DNA of 64,000 nt, from the NCBI GenBank assembly GCA_040757715.1, contig JBFLWS010000002.1:124001-188000 (forward strand), read 5' to 3'. A model generated the notes under the pieces. That model saw only the letters and a program-made list of their open reading frames with translations. It ran no database searches and was not told the DNA's origin. The stretch comes from CAIMFV01 sp040757715 (lineage in GTDB: Bacteria > Pseudomonadota > Alphaproteobacteria > Caulobacterales > Caulobacteraceae). Positions 7,915 through 17,560 of the stretch are shown one piece after another. The position numbers and the translations under genes are program-made. How positions within the stretch are numbered: the stretch's first letter is position 1; each line of letters begins with the position of its first letter.

Positions 7915-9068
7915 GCAACAGCGTCTTTTCGAACCTGCCGACGACCATCTTCGAGGTCATGAGCGGCCTCGCCCGCCGGCACCAAGCCGTAAACCTCGGT
8001 CAGGGCTTTCCCGACCACAACGGGCCGGAGGACTTGCGCGCGGCGGCCGCTGACGCCTTGCTGAACGGCTGGAACCAGTACCCGCCCATGGCCGGGATTC
8101 CCGAGCTGCGGGCGGCGGTGGCGACGCACTATCGGCATTGGCAGGGGTTAGATATCACCGCCGACCAGGTGACGGTGACCGCTGGCGCCACCGAGGCCCT
8201 GGCCGCCGCCCTGTTCGGTCTCATCGAGCCCGGCGACGAGGTGGTGCTGTTCCAGCCCCTCTATGACGCCTATGCGCCCCTGGTGCGGCGCGCCGGCGGG
8301 GTCCCGCGCTTCGTCACCCTCGCCCCGCCGGACTGGCGCCTCACCGAGGAGGGCCTTAGCCGTGCCATTACGCCTAAGACGAAGCTCGTCCTTTTCAACA
8401 ACCCGCACAATCCGGCGGCGGTGGTGTTTGACGACCACCAGCTGACGCTGTTGGCCGAGGCCTGTGTGCGGCACGACCTGATCGCCATCTGCGACGAGGT
8501 GTGGGAGCACGTGGTGTTCGACGGGCGCCGGCATCGACCGCTGATGAGCTTCCCCGGCATGGCCGAGCGCTGCGTGAAGATCGGCTCGGCGGGCAAGGTC
8601 TTCTCCCTCACCGGCTGGAAGGTGGGCTGGATGCTGGCCCCGCCGCGCCTCGTCCCCGCCATCGCCAAGGCGCACCAGTTCCTAACCTTCACTGTGGCCC
8701 CGGCGACCCAGGCGGCCGTCGCCTATGGCCTCGGCAAGCCGGACGACAGCTTCGAGGCCATGCGCGGCGAATATCAGCATGGCCGACATCGGCTCACCGC
8801 CGGACTGCGCGCCGCCGGCTTCGCGACCCTGCCCTCGGCGGGGACCTATTTCCTCAATGTCGATCTACGTCAGTCAGGGATCGCGCTGGGCGACGCCGAG
8901 TTCTGTCTGCGGGCGGTGGAGGAAGCCGGCGTGGCGGCCATTCCGGTGTCGGCCTTCTACGTCGAGAATGCGCCGACCCACGTCATCCGGCTCTGCTTCG
9001 CCAAGACCGATGCAACGCTGGATGAAGGGGTGGAGCGGCTCGTTCGCGCGAGGTCTCAAATCGCCTAA
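7911..9068 (+). CDS. PLP-dependent aminotransferase class I/II, YbdL/kynurenine aminotransferase-like
   Basis: A 385-residue fold-type I aminotransferase. It begins with NLGQGFPDHNGPEDLRAA, typical of the methionine/kynurenine/glutamine transaminase branch. The PLP-binding Lys is in GSAGKVFSLTGWKVGW; NNPHNPAAVVF and CDEVWEHVVFDG supply the Asn and Asp/Tyr-type cofactor contacts. Such enzymes often act on methionine, its 2-oxo acid, or aromatic amino acids. The start is GTG 7911 inside the stop of the glycosyltransferase gene. The 3' end runs into the convergent kinase gene two bases later. Family assignment is firm; substrate is open. Confidence 0.88.
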   Translation: MSNSVFSNLPTTIFEVMSGLARRHQAVNLGQGFPDHNGPEDLRAAAADALLNGWNQYPPMAGIPELRAAVATHYRHWQGLDITADQVTVTAGATEALAAALFGLIEPGDEVVLFQPLYDAYAPLVRRAGGVPRFVTLAPPDWRLTEEGLSRAITPKTKLVLFNNPHNPAAVVFDDHQLTLLAEACVRHDLIAICDEVWEHVVFDGRRHRPLMSFPGMAERCVKIGSAGKVFSLTGWKVGWMLAPPRLVPAIAKAHQFLTFTVAPATQAAVAYGLGKPDDSFEAMRGEYQHGRHRLTAGLRAAGFATLPSAGTYFLNVDLRQSGIALGDAEFCLRAVEEAGVAAIPVSAFYVENAPTHVIRLCFAKTDATLDEGVERLVRARSQIA

Positions 9069-9070
9069 AG

Positions 9071-10885
9071 TCAGAGCTGCGCTGCGCGCAGCGGGCCGTC
9101 GGTCTGGGCGTAGGCGATCTGTTCAGCCTCTTGCAGGCAGGCATAGAGCTCGGCCAGCTCGATGGGCTTCTTCAACACGCCGTCCGCACCCGCCGCCAGA
9201 TAGCGCTGCACATCGGCGTCGAACACATTGGCGGTGAGCATATAGATCAGCCGCCGGACGCCGCTCTGCCGCTCCTGATCGCGCAGCAGTCGCAGGGCCT
9301 CCACCCCGTCCATGCGCGGCATGTGCGCGTCCATCAGCACGAGGTCGAAGTCGCGCTGCGTGGCGGCGGCCACCGCCTCAGCGCCATCCTCGACGATGGT
9401 GAGACTGGCGCACGCCGATTGCAGCAGCACCTTCAGGACTTCCCGGTTGGCGGGGTTGTCTTCGGCGGCGAGGACGTGCAGGCCGCGTTCTGACGATGCC
9501 GTCGCCGGTAGCGGCGTCTCGGCGCTCGTCGCCGCCGTTAAGGGCAGATCCAATTCAAACCAAAAGCAAGTCCCGCCGCCTGCGCGGGGACGACAGCCAA
9601 TCTTTCCGCCCATCATATCGATCATGGCCCGCGACACAGCGAGCCCCAGGCCCGCGCCGCCGGCGCGCCGCCCGCCTTCGGTCTGCTCGAAAGGAGCGAA
9701 CACCCGCTCGCGATCGGCTTCATCTACGCCCGGCCCCCGGTCCAGCACCTCCACCCGCAGGTGCGATCGCAGACCGTCCGCCGAGGGAGTCGCGCGGGCG
9801 ACGAGGCGAATGTCTCCCGCCTCGGTGAATTTCACAGCGTTGGAGACGAGATTGATGATGGTCTGCTCGAGCTTGCCGAGATCGACTTCCACGAGGAAAT
9901 CCCGTGCATCGCCCGCCTGCTCCAGGACCAGCGTTAGTCCCCGATCCTCGACGCGCTGACGCCAGAGGCCGGCTATGGCGTGCAAGGTCTGGCGCAAATC
10001 CACTTTGGTGGGGCGCAGCGCCATTTTGCCCTGCTCGATCTGCGACAGGTCGAGCACGGCGTTCAGCAGCCGCAGCAGCATGGCGCCGGCGTCCACTACG
10101 CCGGTGGCGAGCTCGCGCTGGCGCTCGGTGATGGCCTCGCGACGCAGGCCTTCGCCAAGACCCAGCACCGCGTTCAGCGGCGTACGGATCTCGTGACTGG
10201 TGACGGCGAGAAAGTTGGACTTGGCGAGGCTGGCGGCCTCGGCTTCGGCGCGGTGTTGCTGGGCGTCCATAAGCGCGTCCTTCAGGCGGGCGTTCTTGCC
10301 GGAAAGTCTCGCGCGCATGAAGATCAGCCGGCGATTGGACATACTGTGGCGCATGGTCATCGAGGTCACCCCCACGATGAACAGCATCATGCCCACGAAC
10401 ACGACGGGATCATGGTCGCGAAGGCCGATCTGCGCGGCGATCAGGATCAGCGCCGCCATGGGCCAAGCCACGCAGGCCACGAAGGAGATGCGCGACATGT
10501 GTGGCTGCAGAGCGCCGAACACCAGCATGCCGATGAGCAACAGGGCCGCTTCAACGGCATAATGCGTGGAAAATCGGAGGTAGAGTCCCACCAGCGCCAC
10601 CGCGAAGGACATGGTGGACATGGCCAGACCAGATGTCAGCCGGAGGAGCCGTATCCCGCGATTGGGCGAAAGACTTTGCGTCGCCCGGCGTAAAGACTGG
10701 TAAAGGGCTCCATAGGTGAGGCACCCCGTGAAGCCGTAAAGCGCCGCAACAATTGGCGAAGCGAATACAGCGATCGTCGCCGTGATCGCCGCCACGGTGG
10801 TCAATCGCACAGGAACAAATCCCTTATACTCCTGAACAAACGCGTCCAGGAGCAAGGCGTCACTCGTTTTGCGAGCCCGTTTCAT
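9071..10885 (-). CDS. Membrane hybrid histidine kinase with C-terminal receiver
   Basis: A 604-residue protein. Residues about 25-185 form five or six membrane helices with little outside the membrane. Then come a coiled-coil linker, the dimerisation/phospho-acceptor domain with His231 in SHEIRTPLN, the ATP-binding domain (N box NLVSNAVKF near 345, G boxes DRGPGV and GGAGLGLAVS), and a receiver domain (about 470-590) with Asp519 in LMDAHMPRMDG and acidic pair ED at 475-476. No output domain is present and no response-regulator gene is adjacent, so it probably feeds an Hpt phosphorelay elsewhere. The signal is unknown. Confidence 0.9.
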   Translation of the reverse strand: MKRARKTSDALLLDAFVQEYKGFVPVRLTTVAAITATIAVFASPIVAALYGFTGCLTYGALYQSLRRATQSLSPNRGIRLLRLTSGLAMSTMSFAVALVGLYLRFSTHYAVEAALLLIGMLVFGALQPHMSRISFVACVAWPMAALILIAAQIGLRDHDPVVFVGMMLFIVGVTSMTMRHSMSNRRLIFMRARLSGKNARLKDALMDAQQHRAEAEAASLAKSNFLAVTSHEIRTPLNAVLGLGEGLRREAITERQRELATGVVDAGAMLLRLLNAVLDLSQIEQGKMALRPTKVDLRQTLHAIAGLWRQRVEDRGLTLVLEQAGDARDFLVEVDLGKLEQTIINLVSNAVKFTEAGDIRLVARATPSADGLRSHLRVEVLDRGPGVDEADRERVFAPFEQTEGGRRAGGAGLGLAVSRAMIDMMGGKIGCRPRAGGGTCFWFELDLPLTAATSAETPLPATASSERGLHVLAAEDNPANREVLKVLLQSACASLTIVEDGAEAVAAATQRDFDLVLMDAHMPRMDGVEALRLLRDQERQSGVRRLIYMLTANVFDADVQRYLAAGADGVLKKPIELAELYACLQEAEQIAYAQTDGPLRAAQL

Positions 10886-10946
10886 ACCTCCAACACTAGG
10901 GCAAAGGGCTTAGGAAGGTCTGAACGCGGCATGCCCCATGTCAGGA

Positions 10947-12158
10947 TTACAGTCCGGTCGGCAGGTCCTTGAAGGCCGTATCCTTGTCCACGCGCACATC
11001 CCCCGGTAGTCCCAGCACGCGTTCAGCGATGATATTCTTGAGAATTTCATCGGTTCCGCCCGCGATGCGCAGACCCGGCGCCCACATGGTGGACTGCTGA
11101 AACATGGCCTGCATGGGCGCTTCGTCCGTCCCGGACAGGATGCCGTACTGGTCCATCAGGTCCATGGCCTCGTGGGTCAGCTCCTGCAGCTGATTAGCCG
11201 AGATGATCTTGCCAATGGACGACTCCGGTCCGGGAGTCTGGCCGCGCGAGAGGGCGGTCATGGTGCGGAAACGGGTGAGCTTCAGACCCTCGGCCTGCAC
11301 GTACCAGTCGGCCAGCTTGGCTCGGAAGGCGGGGTCCTCCAGGGCCGAGCTCTCGCCTGAGGCGGTGGACCTCGCCAGCGACAAAGCGTCGCGCCAGCCG
11401 GGTCCGGTGGACCCGCCCACAGCCAGGCGCTCGTTCATCAAGGTGACCAGGGCCACGTTCCAGCCCTGTCCCGGCTCGCCCAGACGCTGGCTGTCCTTCA
11501 CCCGCAGATTGTCGAAATAGACCTCATTGAAGTTGGAGCCGCCCGACATCTGGTGGATCGGCTTCACGGTCACCCCCGGCGCCTTCATGTCGATCCAGAA
11601 CATGGTGAGGCCCTTGTGCTTGGGCACGTCGGGGTTCGTCCGTACAAGGAGGATGCCGAAATCACAGTAGTGGGCGCCCGAGGTCCACACCTTCTGACCG
11701 TTGATCACCCATTCATCACCCTCGCGCACGGCCTTGGTGCGCAGACCCGCCACGTCGGAGCCCGCGGCCGGCTCGGAGAACAGCTGGCACCAGACCTCCT
11801 CGCCGCGAAGGGCGGGGCCGACGAAGCGCTGCTTGGTCTCCTCATTGGCGAAGGCCATCACCGTGGGCAGGCACATGCCAAGGCCGATTTCAAAGAAGCC
11901 CCGCGGCGGATCGAACTTGGCTTCTTCTTGATTGAAGATCACCTGCTGCAATGGCGTGCCGCCGCGCCCGCCATAGGCGGCGGGCCAGGTGATGCAGGTG
12001 AACTTGGCTTCGGCCTTCTTGGCCTGCCAGGCCTTGGCGGCCTTGAGGAGTTCAGCTTCAGAGCGTCCCGCCTGACCAGGCTTAGGCGCATTCGCCTCCA
12101 GCCAGGCGCGGGACTCGGCGCGGAAGGCGGCTTCTTCGGGGGTGTCGTTGAAGTCCAT
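10947..12158 (-). CDS. Acyl-CoA dehydrogenase
   Basis: A 403-residue flavoenzyme of the acyl-CoA dehydrogenase family, which introduces the alpha-beta double bond in acyl-CoA breakdown. It shows WPAAYGGRGGT, CQLFSEPAAGSDVAGLRTKA (FAD/substrate site), INGQKVWTSGAHY, and a C-terminal IAGGTDEILKNIIAERVLGLP. It lies just downstream of a second, shorter acyl-CoA dehydrogenase on the same strand (14-base gap). That tandem layout recalls heteromeric dehydrogenases of sterol or bile-acid side-chain degradation, but paired copies also occur in other pathways. ATG 12158 gives the expected N-terminus (MDFNDTPEEAAFRAE). Confidence 0.88.
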   Translation of the reverse strand: MDFNDTPEEAAFRAESRAWLEANAPKPGQAGRSEAELLKAAKAWQAKKAEAKFTCITWPAAYGGRGGTPLQQVIFNQEEAKFDPPRGFFEIGLGMCLPTVMAFANEETKQRFVGPALRGEEVWCQLFSEPAAGSDVAGLRTKAVREGDEWVINGQKVWTSGAHYCDFGILLVRTNPDVPKHKGLTMFWIDMKAPGVTVKPIHQMSGGSNFNEVYFDNLRVKDSQRLGEPGQGWNVALVTLMNERLAVGGSTGPGWRDALSLARSTASGESSALEDPAFRAKLADWYVQAEGLKLTRFRTMTALSRGQTPGPESSIGKIISANQLQELTHEAMDLMDQYGILSGTDEAPMQAMFQQSTMWAPGLRIAGGTDEILKNIIAERVLGLPGDVRVDKDTAFKDLPTGL

Positions 12159-12172
12159 GGCGAGTCCCTTCC

Positions 12173-13288
12173 TCAAGCCGCGTTGCGTTGTTCGAGCTGG
12201 CGCACCAGGCGCTCTTTCCAGAGCCGGGCCGCCCCCACCATCAGGCCGAGCTGCTGGGCCCGGCGGTAATAGAGGTGGCAGTCCACCGCCCAGGTGAAGC
12301 CCATGCCGCCATGGGTCTGGATGTTCTCCTTGGAGCAGAACCAGAAGGCCTCCGTGCCGGCCACCCGCGCCGCCGAGGCCGCCAGCGGCAGTTCGCCCGC
12401 GCCGGTGTTCAGCGCCCAGGCGCCGTAATAGGCGTTGGAGCGGGCCAGCTCGAGCTTCACATACATGTCGGCCAGCTTGTGCTTGATGGCCTGATAGCCA
12501 GCGATGGTGCGGCCGAAGGCGTAACGGCCCAGCGCATAGGCCTTGGCCATCTCCAGGCACTTTTCCGATCCCCCCACCTGTTCGAAGGCGATGAGCACGG
12601 CGGCGCGGTCATAGATCGCCTCGATCAGGTCGAAGCCCTCGCCCACGGCGCCGAGGCGCTCGGCCGGCGCGCCTTCAAACACGATGCGCGCCACGCTCCG
12701 GGTGGGGTCCTGCGATTTCAGGGTCGCGCGCGAGACGCCGGCGCCGGTGAGGTCCACCAGGAACAGGGACGCGCCCTTGCCGTCCTTGGCGAGCACGACG
12801 GCGCAGTGCGCCACGTCGCCATCGGTGACGGGGATCTTGGTTCCATAGAGCTTGCCGTCCCGCACCTCGGCGGCAAGGCTGGCCGGCGTCGCCGCGCCCG
12901 GGCCTTCTGACACCGCCACGGCGCCAATCAGCTCGCCCGCGGCGAGCTTGGGCAGGAGGGCGGACTTCTGCGCCTCGGACCCGGCCAGCATCACCCCTTC
13001 GGCGAACAGATAGACGGTGGAGGAGAAGGGGATCGGCGCAGCGACCCGCCCCAGCTCCTCGGCGATGGCGCAGAGCTCCACATGGCCGAGGCCCAATCCG
13101 CCATAAGCCTCAGGAATAGCCGTCCCGAGCCAGCCCATCTCGGCGACAGCCTGCCACAGCTCGGCGTCATAGGACTTGGCGTTGTCGTCGAGAACGCCCC
13201 GCACCACGCTCGCCGGACAGCGGGCGTCGAGGAACTTGCGCGCCTCCCCCTTCAGAAATTTCTGGTCGTCGGAATAGTCGAAATTCAT
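12173..13288 (-). CDS. Acyl-CoA dehydrogenase, second subunit-like
   Basis: A 371-residue acyl-CoA dehydrogenase family protein starting MNFDYSDDQKFLKGEARKFL. It has PEAYGGLGLGHVELCAIAEELGR, a divergent FAD/substrate loop (AVSEGPGAATP in place of the usual ExxAGSD), and FGRTIAGYQAIKHKLADMYV with QTHGGMGFTWAVDCHLYYRR at the C-terminal end. The altered loop is often seen in the partner subunit of heteromeric enzymes. It is first in the two-gene unit with the larger dehydrogenase. Substrate not determinable. Confidence 0.87.
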   Translation of the reverse strand: MNFDYSDDQKFLKGEARKFLDARCPASVVRGVLDDNAKSYDAELWQAVAEMGWLGTAIPEAYGGLGLGHVELCAIAEELGRVAAPIPFSSTVYLFAEGVMLAGSEAQKSALLPKLAAGELIGAVAVSEGPGAATPASLAAEVRDGKLYGTKIPVTDGDVAHCAVVLAKDGKGASLFLVDLTGAGVSRATLKSQDPTRSVARIVFEGAPAERLGAVGEGFDLIEAIYDRAAVLIAFEQVGGSEKCLEMAKAYALGRYAFGRTIAGYQAIKHKLADMYVKLELARSNAYYGAWALNTGAGELPLAASAARVAGTEAFWFCSKENIQTHGGMGFTWAVDCHLYYRRAQQLGLMVGAARLWKERLVRQLEQRNAA

Positions 13289-13435
13289 GGCCGCGTTCCC
13301 GTTCCCGGCGCGCCCTCGCGGAGCTCGCTCGTGTCATTGGAAATCACCATAGGCGCGGTGTTTCGCGGGGAAAAGATTGACCTCGCGTCAAGGATTGCCG
13401 CGCAAACTCGTCAAAAAACAGCGGTGGGTTTTCCG

Positions 13436-13996
13436 ATGGCCAAGGCGCAGTTCCTCAAGCATCAGCGCGTGTGGGTGGAGGCCGTGGGCGCGTGGGCGGT
13501 GGTGGAGCGGATCGTGCCCGTCTGGGCCAAAGGCTTCGACGAGCCGGTGCGCATCACCTATGACGTGGGCCTGGGGCGCGAATTCCTGGCCGCCGAGCTC
13601 ACCGCCGAGGCTCCGCTGCAGCAGGTGGACCCGAGCGACGGGCCCTGGCGCGTGCTGCGCGGGCGCAACAAATGGCAATCGCCCGAGGACTGCGGCCATC
13701 ATCCCTATCCCGGCACCTTCCCAGTGGTGGTCACCGACCCCAACGACTGGGGCGGCTGGCGGCTGCCCGGCGCCGAATATGACCGCGACCCGCGCAAGTT
13801 CGAGGCCCAGGCGCGGCTGATCGCCTCGGCCCCCAAGCTGATGCAGATCGCCAAGGCGCTCGCCGCCTTCGTGGCCGATAGCGCCGACGACGCCCCGCCT
13901 GAGCTGCTCGATCTGGCCCGCAAGGCTGCATCTGTGGAGCGCTTCGTGGTGGACACGCCCGAGCCGCCTCCGGCCGCCCGCGCCGCAGCGGAGTGA
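13436..13996 (+). CDS. Conserved hypothetical protein
   Basis: A 186-residue soluble protein from ATG 13436 (MAKAQFLKHQRVWVEAVGAW). The first 60 residues look like a small beta-rich domain. The middle has GRNKWQSPEDCGHHPYPGTFPVVVTDP and GGWRLPGAEYDRDP, then a helical part containing LIASAPKLMQIAKALAAFVADS. That last portion resembles short segments found in phage-type hypothetical proteins ('ASAPxLL'). No enzyme motif, signal peptide or membrane helix is seen. It is a single gene, divergent from the acyl-CoA dehydrogenases and converging on the TraB/GumN gene. I do not recognise a function. Confidence 0.75.
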   Translation: MAKAQFLKHQRVWVEAVGAWAVVERIVPVWAKGFDEPVRITYDVGLGREFLAAELTAEAPLQQVDPSDGPWRVLRGRNKWQSPEDCGHHPYPGTFPVVVTDPNDWGGWRLPGAEYDRDPRKFEAQARLIASAPKLMQIAKALAAFVADSADDAPPELLDLARKAASVERFVVDTPEPPPAARAAAE

Positions 13997-13998
13997 CT

Positions 13999-14988
13999 CT
14001 AGCCCGGCGGGACGGAGATCGTCGCTCCGGTGGCCTTCAGCCGGTCGAGAAGTCCGTTGGGGGTGAGGAGGAAGTTCAGGTCCACCACCATCACCGTCTT
14101 GCCCGGCTGCTCCAGGGCCTCGTCAGCGGCGATGCGGGCGTCCTCGATCCCCTGATCCACCATGGCCTGGGTCCCCGGAACCTCCATCAGGCAAGCGATC
14201 AGACCTGCCGGCTGATGCGTGGCGGCGAGGTCGCGCAGCTTGCCGTCGCCCCAGGCTGAGGCGGCCTCGCGGGCGCGGCTGCGCTCCCAGTCGAATTCAT
14301 CGAGGGCGTGGTTGAAGCAACGCAGGCTTTCGGCCTCGCTCAGCTTCTCGCCGATGCGCACCAGGGAGCCGAACTTCAGCTTGCCCACCTCGCGCACCGG
14401 CACGTGCTGGGCCTCGGCCAGGTGCTTGATGGTGGAGCCCGGCTTGGCGTTGGAAAAGCCCCAGGCCAGACGCGCGTCTGAAATCAGCTGCACCCCCGCC
14501 ACCACGGGCTTTAGCTTTTCATACTTCTTGTAGTCGCCCCGAATAGAGGCGAGATCATCGTGCAGCCGCTTATCGGGAAGGTACGGCAGGAGTTGATCCA
14601 GGGTGCGGCCGCGCGGGTTCTCCACCGCCCCATGGTCGAACTTCAGCATGACGAGGTCGAACAGGCCCGGCTTCACCGATGGCGGCAACAGCAACACCTT
14701 GGCCCCCGAGAGCGCCCGCTCCACCCGCCCGCTCGGCCAGGCCAGCATGTGCGGCAGGGGCGAATGGGCGCCGATGATGACCACCTGCGAGTTCCCCTTG
14801 GTCGCCACCCACATGGACGGTCCCGGCGGGCGGCCGATCACCACCACATCCTCCAGCTGGTTGGCGACGTCGCTTCCCAGGGATGGCGGGGGAGCCGGGG
14901 CCGGAGTCGGGATCGGGGCCGCGGCGATGGCGGCGGAAGCGGCCAACAGCCACGCCATGGCGGCGGCCCAACTGCGTGCGGCCCTCAT
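13999..14988 (-). CDS. TraB/GumN family protein, exported
   Basis: A 329-residue protein with an N-terminal signal peptide (SWAAAMAWLLAASAAIAAAP) and a Pro-rich linker, then a TraB/GumN domain. Typical features are PSMWVATKGNSQVVIIGAHS near residue 57, the LLLPPSVKP and YLPDKRLHDDL segments, and a C-terminal MVVDLNFLLTPNGLLDRLKATG that corresponds to the family's conserved GxxHLxGxxGLxxxL end, although the usual His is not evident. Members are proposed to be metalloprotease-like; activity in bacteria is uncertain. The C-terminal divergence may mean this copy is inactive or specialised. The envelope is its likely location. Confidence 0.75.
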   Translation of the reverse strand: MRAARSWAAAMAWLLAASAAIAAAPIPTPAPAPPPSLGSDVANQLEDVVVIGRPPGPSMWVATKGNSQVVIIGAHSPLPHMLAWPSGRVERALSGAKVLLLPPSVKPGLFDLVMLKFDHGAVENPRGRTLDQLLPYLPDKRLHDDLASIRGDYKKYEKLKPVVAGVQLISDARLAWGFSNAKPGSTIKHLAEAQHVPVREVGKLKFGSLVRIGEKLSEAESLRCFNHALDEFDWERSRAREAASAWGDGKLRDLAATHQPAGLIACLMEVPGTQAMVDQGIEDARIAADEALEQPGKTVMVVDLNFLLTPNGLLDRLKATGATISVPPG

Positions 14989-15014
14989 GAACGCCCTCTC
15001 GCCCCCGAACCTGA

Positions 15015-16514
15015 TCAGATTTCCTGATTATAGGCGCCCACTTCGGGATGTCGCGCCAGGGTCGGCTTCACGATCTCGCGAAACAGGGCCCGCATGTCCG
15101 CCTCGCTAGTCAGGCTCTCCACCACCACCACCAGCTCCGGCTTATTCGAGGAGGCGCGCACCAGCACCCAGGAGCCGTCGTCCAGGTGCACGCGCACGCC
15201 GTTGACGGTGATGACCTCCTTCACCTGCCGGCCCAGCAAAGCGCCGCCCTGCGCGGCCACGCCCTCGAACTCGGCGGTGACCTTCTCCACCACCTGATAC
15301 TTGGCCTCGTCGGCGCAGTGCGGGCTCATGGTGAGGGAGGTGAAGGCGGTGGGCAGGGCCTTCTTCAGGTCCGACAGCGTCTTGTCCGGGTTGCGCTCCA
15401 TCATGCCGAGGATGGCGGCGGCGGCCACCAGGCCGTCGTCATAACCGCGGCCGTAAGGGCCGTTGAAGAAGAAGTGGCCGGACTTTTCGAAGCCCGCCAG
15501 GGCGCCCAGCTCGGCGGTCTTGCGCTTGATGTAGGAGTGGCCGGTCTTCCAATAGACAGTGGTCGCGCCATTGGCCGCCAACACCGGATCGGTGGCGTAG
15601 AGGCCAGTGGACTTCACGTCGACGATAAAGGTGGCGTCCTTGTGCTGGGCGGAGAGATCGCGCGCCAGCATGAGGCCGATCTTGTCGGCGAAGATCTCCT
15701 CGCCCTCGTCGTCCACCACGCCGCAGCGGTCGCCGTCGCCGTCGAAGCCGAAGGCGAAGTCCGCGCCCTCGAGCTTCACCGCCTCGGCCATGGCGTGCAG
15801 CATTTCGTGATCTTCCGGGTTCGGATTATATTTGGGGAAGGTCCAGTCGAGGTCGCAATCCATGGGGATCACCTCGACGCCCATGCGGGTCAGGGCCTCG
15901 GGGGCGAAGGCGCCCGCCGTGCCGTTGCCGCAGGCGGCGATGACGCGCAGCTTGCGCTTCATGGAGATGCGGCCGGCCACATCGGCGATGTAGCGCTCGC
16001 GCACCCCGTCCACATGGCGAAGCACGCCGCCCGGTCGGGCGACGCCGGCACCGGCTAGGGCGATGGCCTTCAGTCGGCTCATCTCGTCAGGCCCGAAGGT
16101 GAGCGGCTTCTGCGCCCCCATCTTCACCCCGGTCCAGCCGTTCTCGTTGTGGCTGGCGGTGACCATGGCCACACAGGGCGAGTTCAGATCGAACTGGGCG
16201 AAATAGGCCATGGGCGAGAGGGCGAGGCCGATGTCCAACACCTCCAAGCCCGCGCTGACGAGGCCGAGGCTCAGCGCCTGCTTCACCGACAAGGAGTAGG
16301 AGCGGAAGTCGTGACCCACCACGATCTTGGGCTCGACGCCCAGCTCCTGGATGTAGGTCCCGAGCGCCAGGCCCAGCGCCTCAATACCCAGGAGATTGAT
16401 CTCCTTCTCTAGAATCCAGCGCGCGTCATATTCGCGAAAGCCAGTGGGCTTGATCAGCGGCTCGGTCTCGAACGCCAGGGTGTTGGGAACGAGATCAAAG
16501 CGCGGCGCGGCCAT
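15015..16514 (-). CDS. Phosphomannomutase/phosphoglucomutase
   Basis: A 499-residue alpha-D-phosphohexomutase that interconverts the 6- and 1-phosphates of mannose or glucose. It shows the start motif FREYDARW (FREYDIRG in relatives), the phosphoserine loop TASHNENGWTGVK, the magnesium loop FGFDGDGDRCG, and a C-terminal phosphate-binding RASSNKPELVVVVES. These products feed LPS and capsule sugars. ATG 16514 is preferred to the upstream GTG 16523 because AGAGAG is then at a normal distance. The neighbouring KdsD gene, also an LPS precursor enzyme, lies 74 bases upstream on the same strand. Confidence 0.92.
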   Translation of the reverse strand: MAAPRFDLVPNTLAFETEPLIKPTGFREYDARWILEKEINLLGIEALGLALGTYIQELGVEPKIVVGHDFRSYSLSVKQALSLGLVSAGLEVLDIGLALSPMAYFAQFDLNSPCVAMVTASHNENGWTGVKMGAQKPLTFGPDEMSRLKAIALAGAGVARPGGVLRHVDGVRERYIADVAGRISMKRKLRVIAACGNGTAGAFAPEALTRMGVEVIPMDCDLDWTFPKYNPNPEDHEMLHAMAEAVKLEGADFAFGFDGDGDRCGVVDDEGEEIFADKIGLMLARDLSAQHKDATFIVDVKSTGLYATDPVLAANGATTVYWKTGHSYIKRKTAELGALAGFEKSGHFFFNGPYGRGYDDGLVAAAAILGMMERNPDKTLSDLKKALPTAFTSLTMSPHCADEAKYQVVEKVTAEFEGVAAQGGALLGRQVKEVITVNGVRVHLDDGSWVLVRASSNKPELVVVVESLTSEADMRALFREIVKPTLARHPEVGAYNQEI

Positions 16515-16588
16515 GGGGTTCACTCTCTGAAGGGGTTGAGCGCCGCGCTTTTAGCTTGCGATGATGACAACGGCAACGCGGCCGCCGC

Positions 16589-17560
16589 CTACATAACGCC
16601 GCGGCGCAGCAAATCGTGCACATGCACGATTCCGATAGGACGTCCGTCCTCGACCACGAAGAGGGCGGTGATCCGCCCCTCCATCTTGTTGAGAGCCTCG
16701 CCAGCCAGCATGTCTGGCGGCGCGACCTTGGGACCGCGGGTCATGACTTCGCCGGCGCAGCGCTCCAGGAGCCCATCCACGTGCCGGCGCACATCGCCGT
16801 CGGTGATGACGCCGACCAACTTGCCAGCCTCGTCCACCACGCCGACGCAGCCCATGGCCCGGGCGCTGATCTCGTCCAGCACTTCGCGCATCATAGCCTT
16901 TTCGCCCACCAGCGGGGTCTGGTCGCGCCCGTGCATGACATCGCTCACAGTGATCAGGGCCGCGCCAAGCTTGCCGCCCGGGTGGAACACCTTGAAGTCC
17001 TGCGGCGTGAAGCCGCGTCGCTCCAACAGCGCCACGGCCACTGCATCGCCCATAGCGATCTGCAAGGTGGTGGAGGTGGTGGGGGCGTTCAGCGTGTGCG
17101 CCGCTTCCTGGGCGTTGGGGATGAGCAACAGGTGATCGGCCGCGCGACCAAGCGCGCTGTCGGCCTCGGCGGTGAGGGCGATGAGCGGGATGGCGTAGCG
17201 CTTGGCGTAGGCGATGACGTCGGCCAGCTCCTTGGTCTCTCCAGTCTTGGAGAGGGCCAGCACCACGTCGCCGGCGCCGATCATGCCAAGGTCGCCGTGG
17301 CTGGCTTCGGTGGCGTGCACAAAAAGCGCCGGCTGGCCAGTGGAGGCCATGGTGGCGGCGATCTTGCGCGCCACGTGCCCGGACTTGCCGACTCCGGTGC
17401 ACACCACCCGTCCCTCGGCGGCGGCGATGCAATCCACCACGGCGGCGAACGGCCCGTCGAGGCTGGCGCTCATCTGCAGAAGGGCGTCGGCCTCCACGGC
17501 CAGCACCCGGCGACCGACGGCCACAGCGTCAAATTGTGCGCGAAGTTTGGCTTCCGGCAT
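16589..17560 (-). CDS. kdsD: Arabinose-5-phosphate isomerase (KpsF/GutQ/KdsD)
   Basis: A 323-residue enzyme that makes arabinose 5-phosphate from ribulose 5-phosphate, the first step to Kdo for lipopolysaccharide. The SIS domain (about 45-180) has TGVGKSGHVARKIAATMASTG, LALSKTGETKE and NAPTTSTTLQIAMGDAVAVALL. Two CBS domains follow (about 205-320) with VGVITDGDVRRH and GIVHVHDLLRRGV. Length and order match KdsD. Its ATG overlaps the TGA of a 76-residue membrane protein gene by one base (TGATG), so translation is coupled. The phosphohexomutase gene follows. Confidence 0.93.
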   Translation of the reverse strand: MPEAKLRAQFDAVAVGRRVLAVEADALLQMSASLDGPFAAVVDCIAAAEGRVVCTGVGKSGHVARKIAATMASTGQPALFVHATEASHGDLGMIGAGDVVLALSKTGETKELADVIAYAKRYAIPLIALTAEADSALGRAADHLLLIPNAQEAAHTLNAPTTSTTLQIAMGDAVAVALLERRGFTPQDFKVFHPGGKLGAALITVSDVMHGRDQTPLVGEKAMMREVLDEISARAMGCVGVVDEAGKLVGVITDGDVRRHVDGLLERCAGEVMTRGPKVAPPDMLAGEALNKMEGRITALFVVEDGRPIGIVHVHDLLRRGVM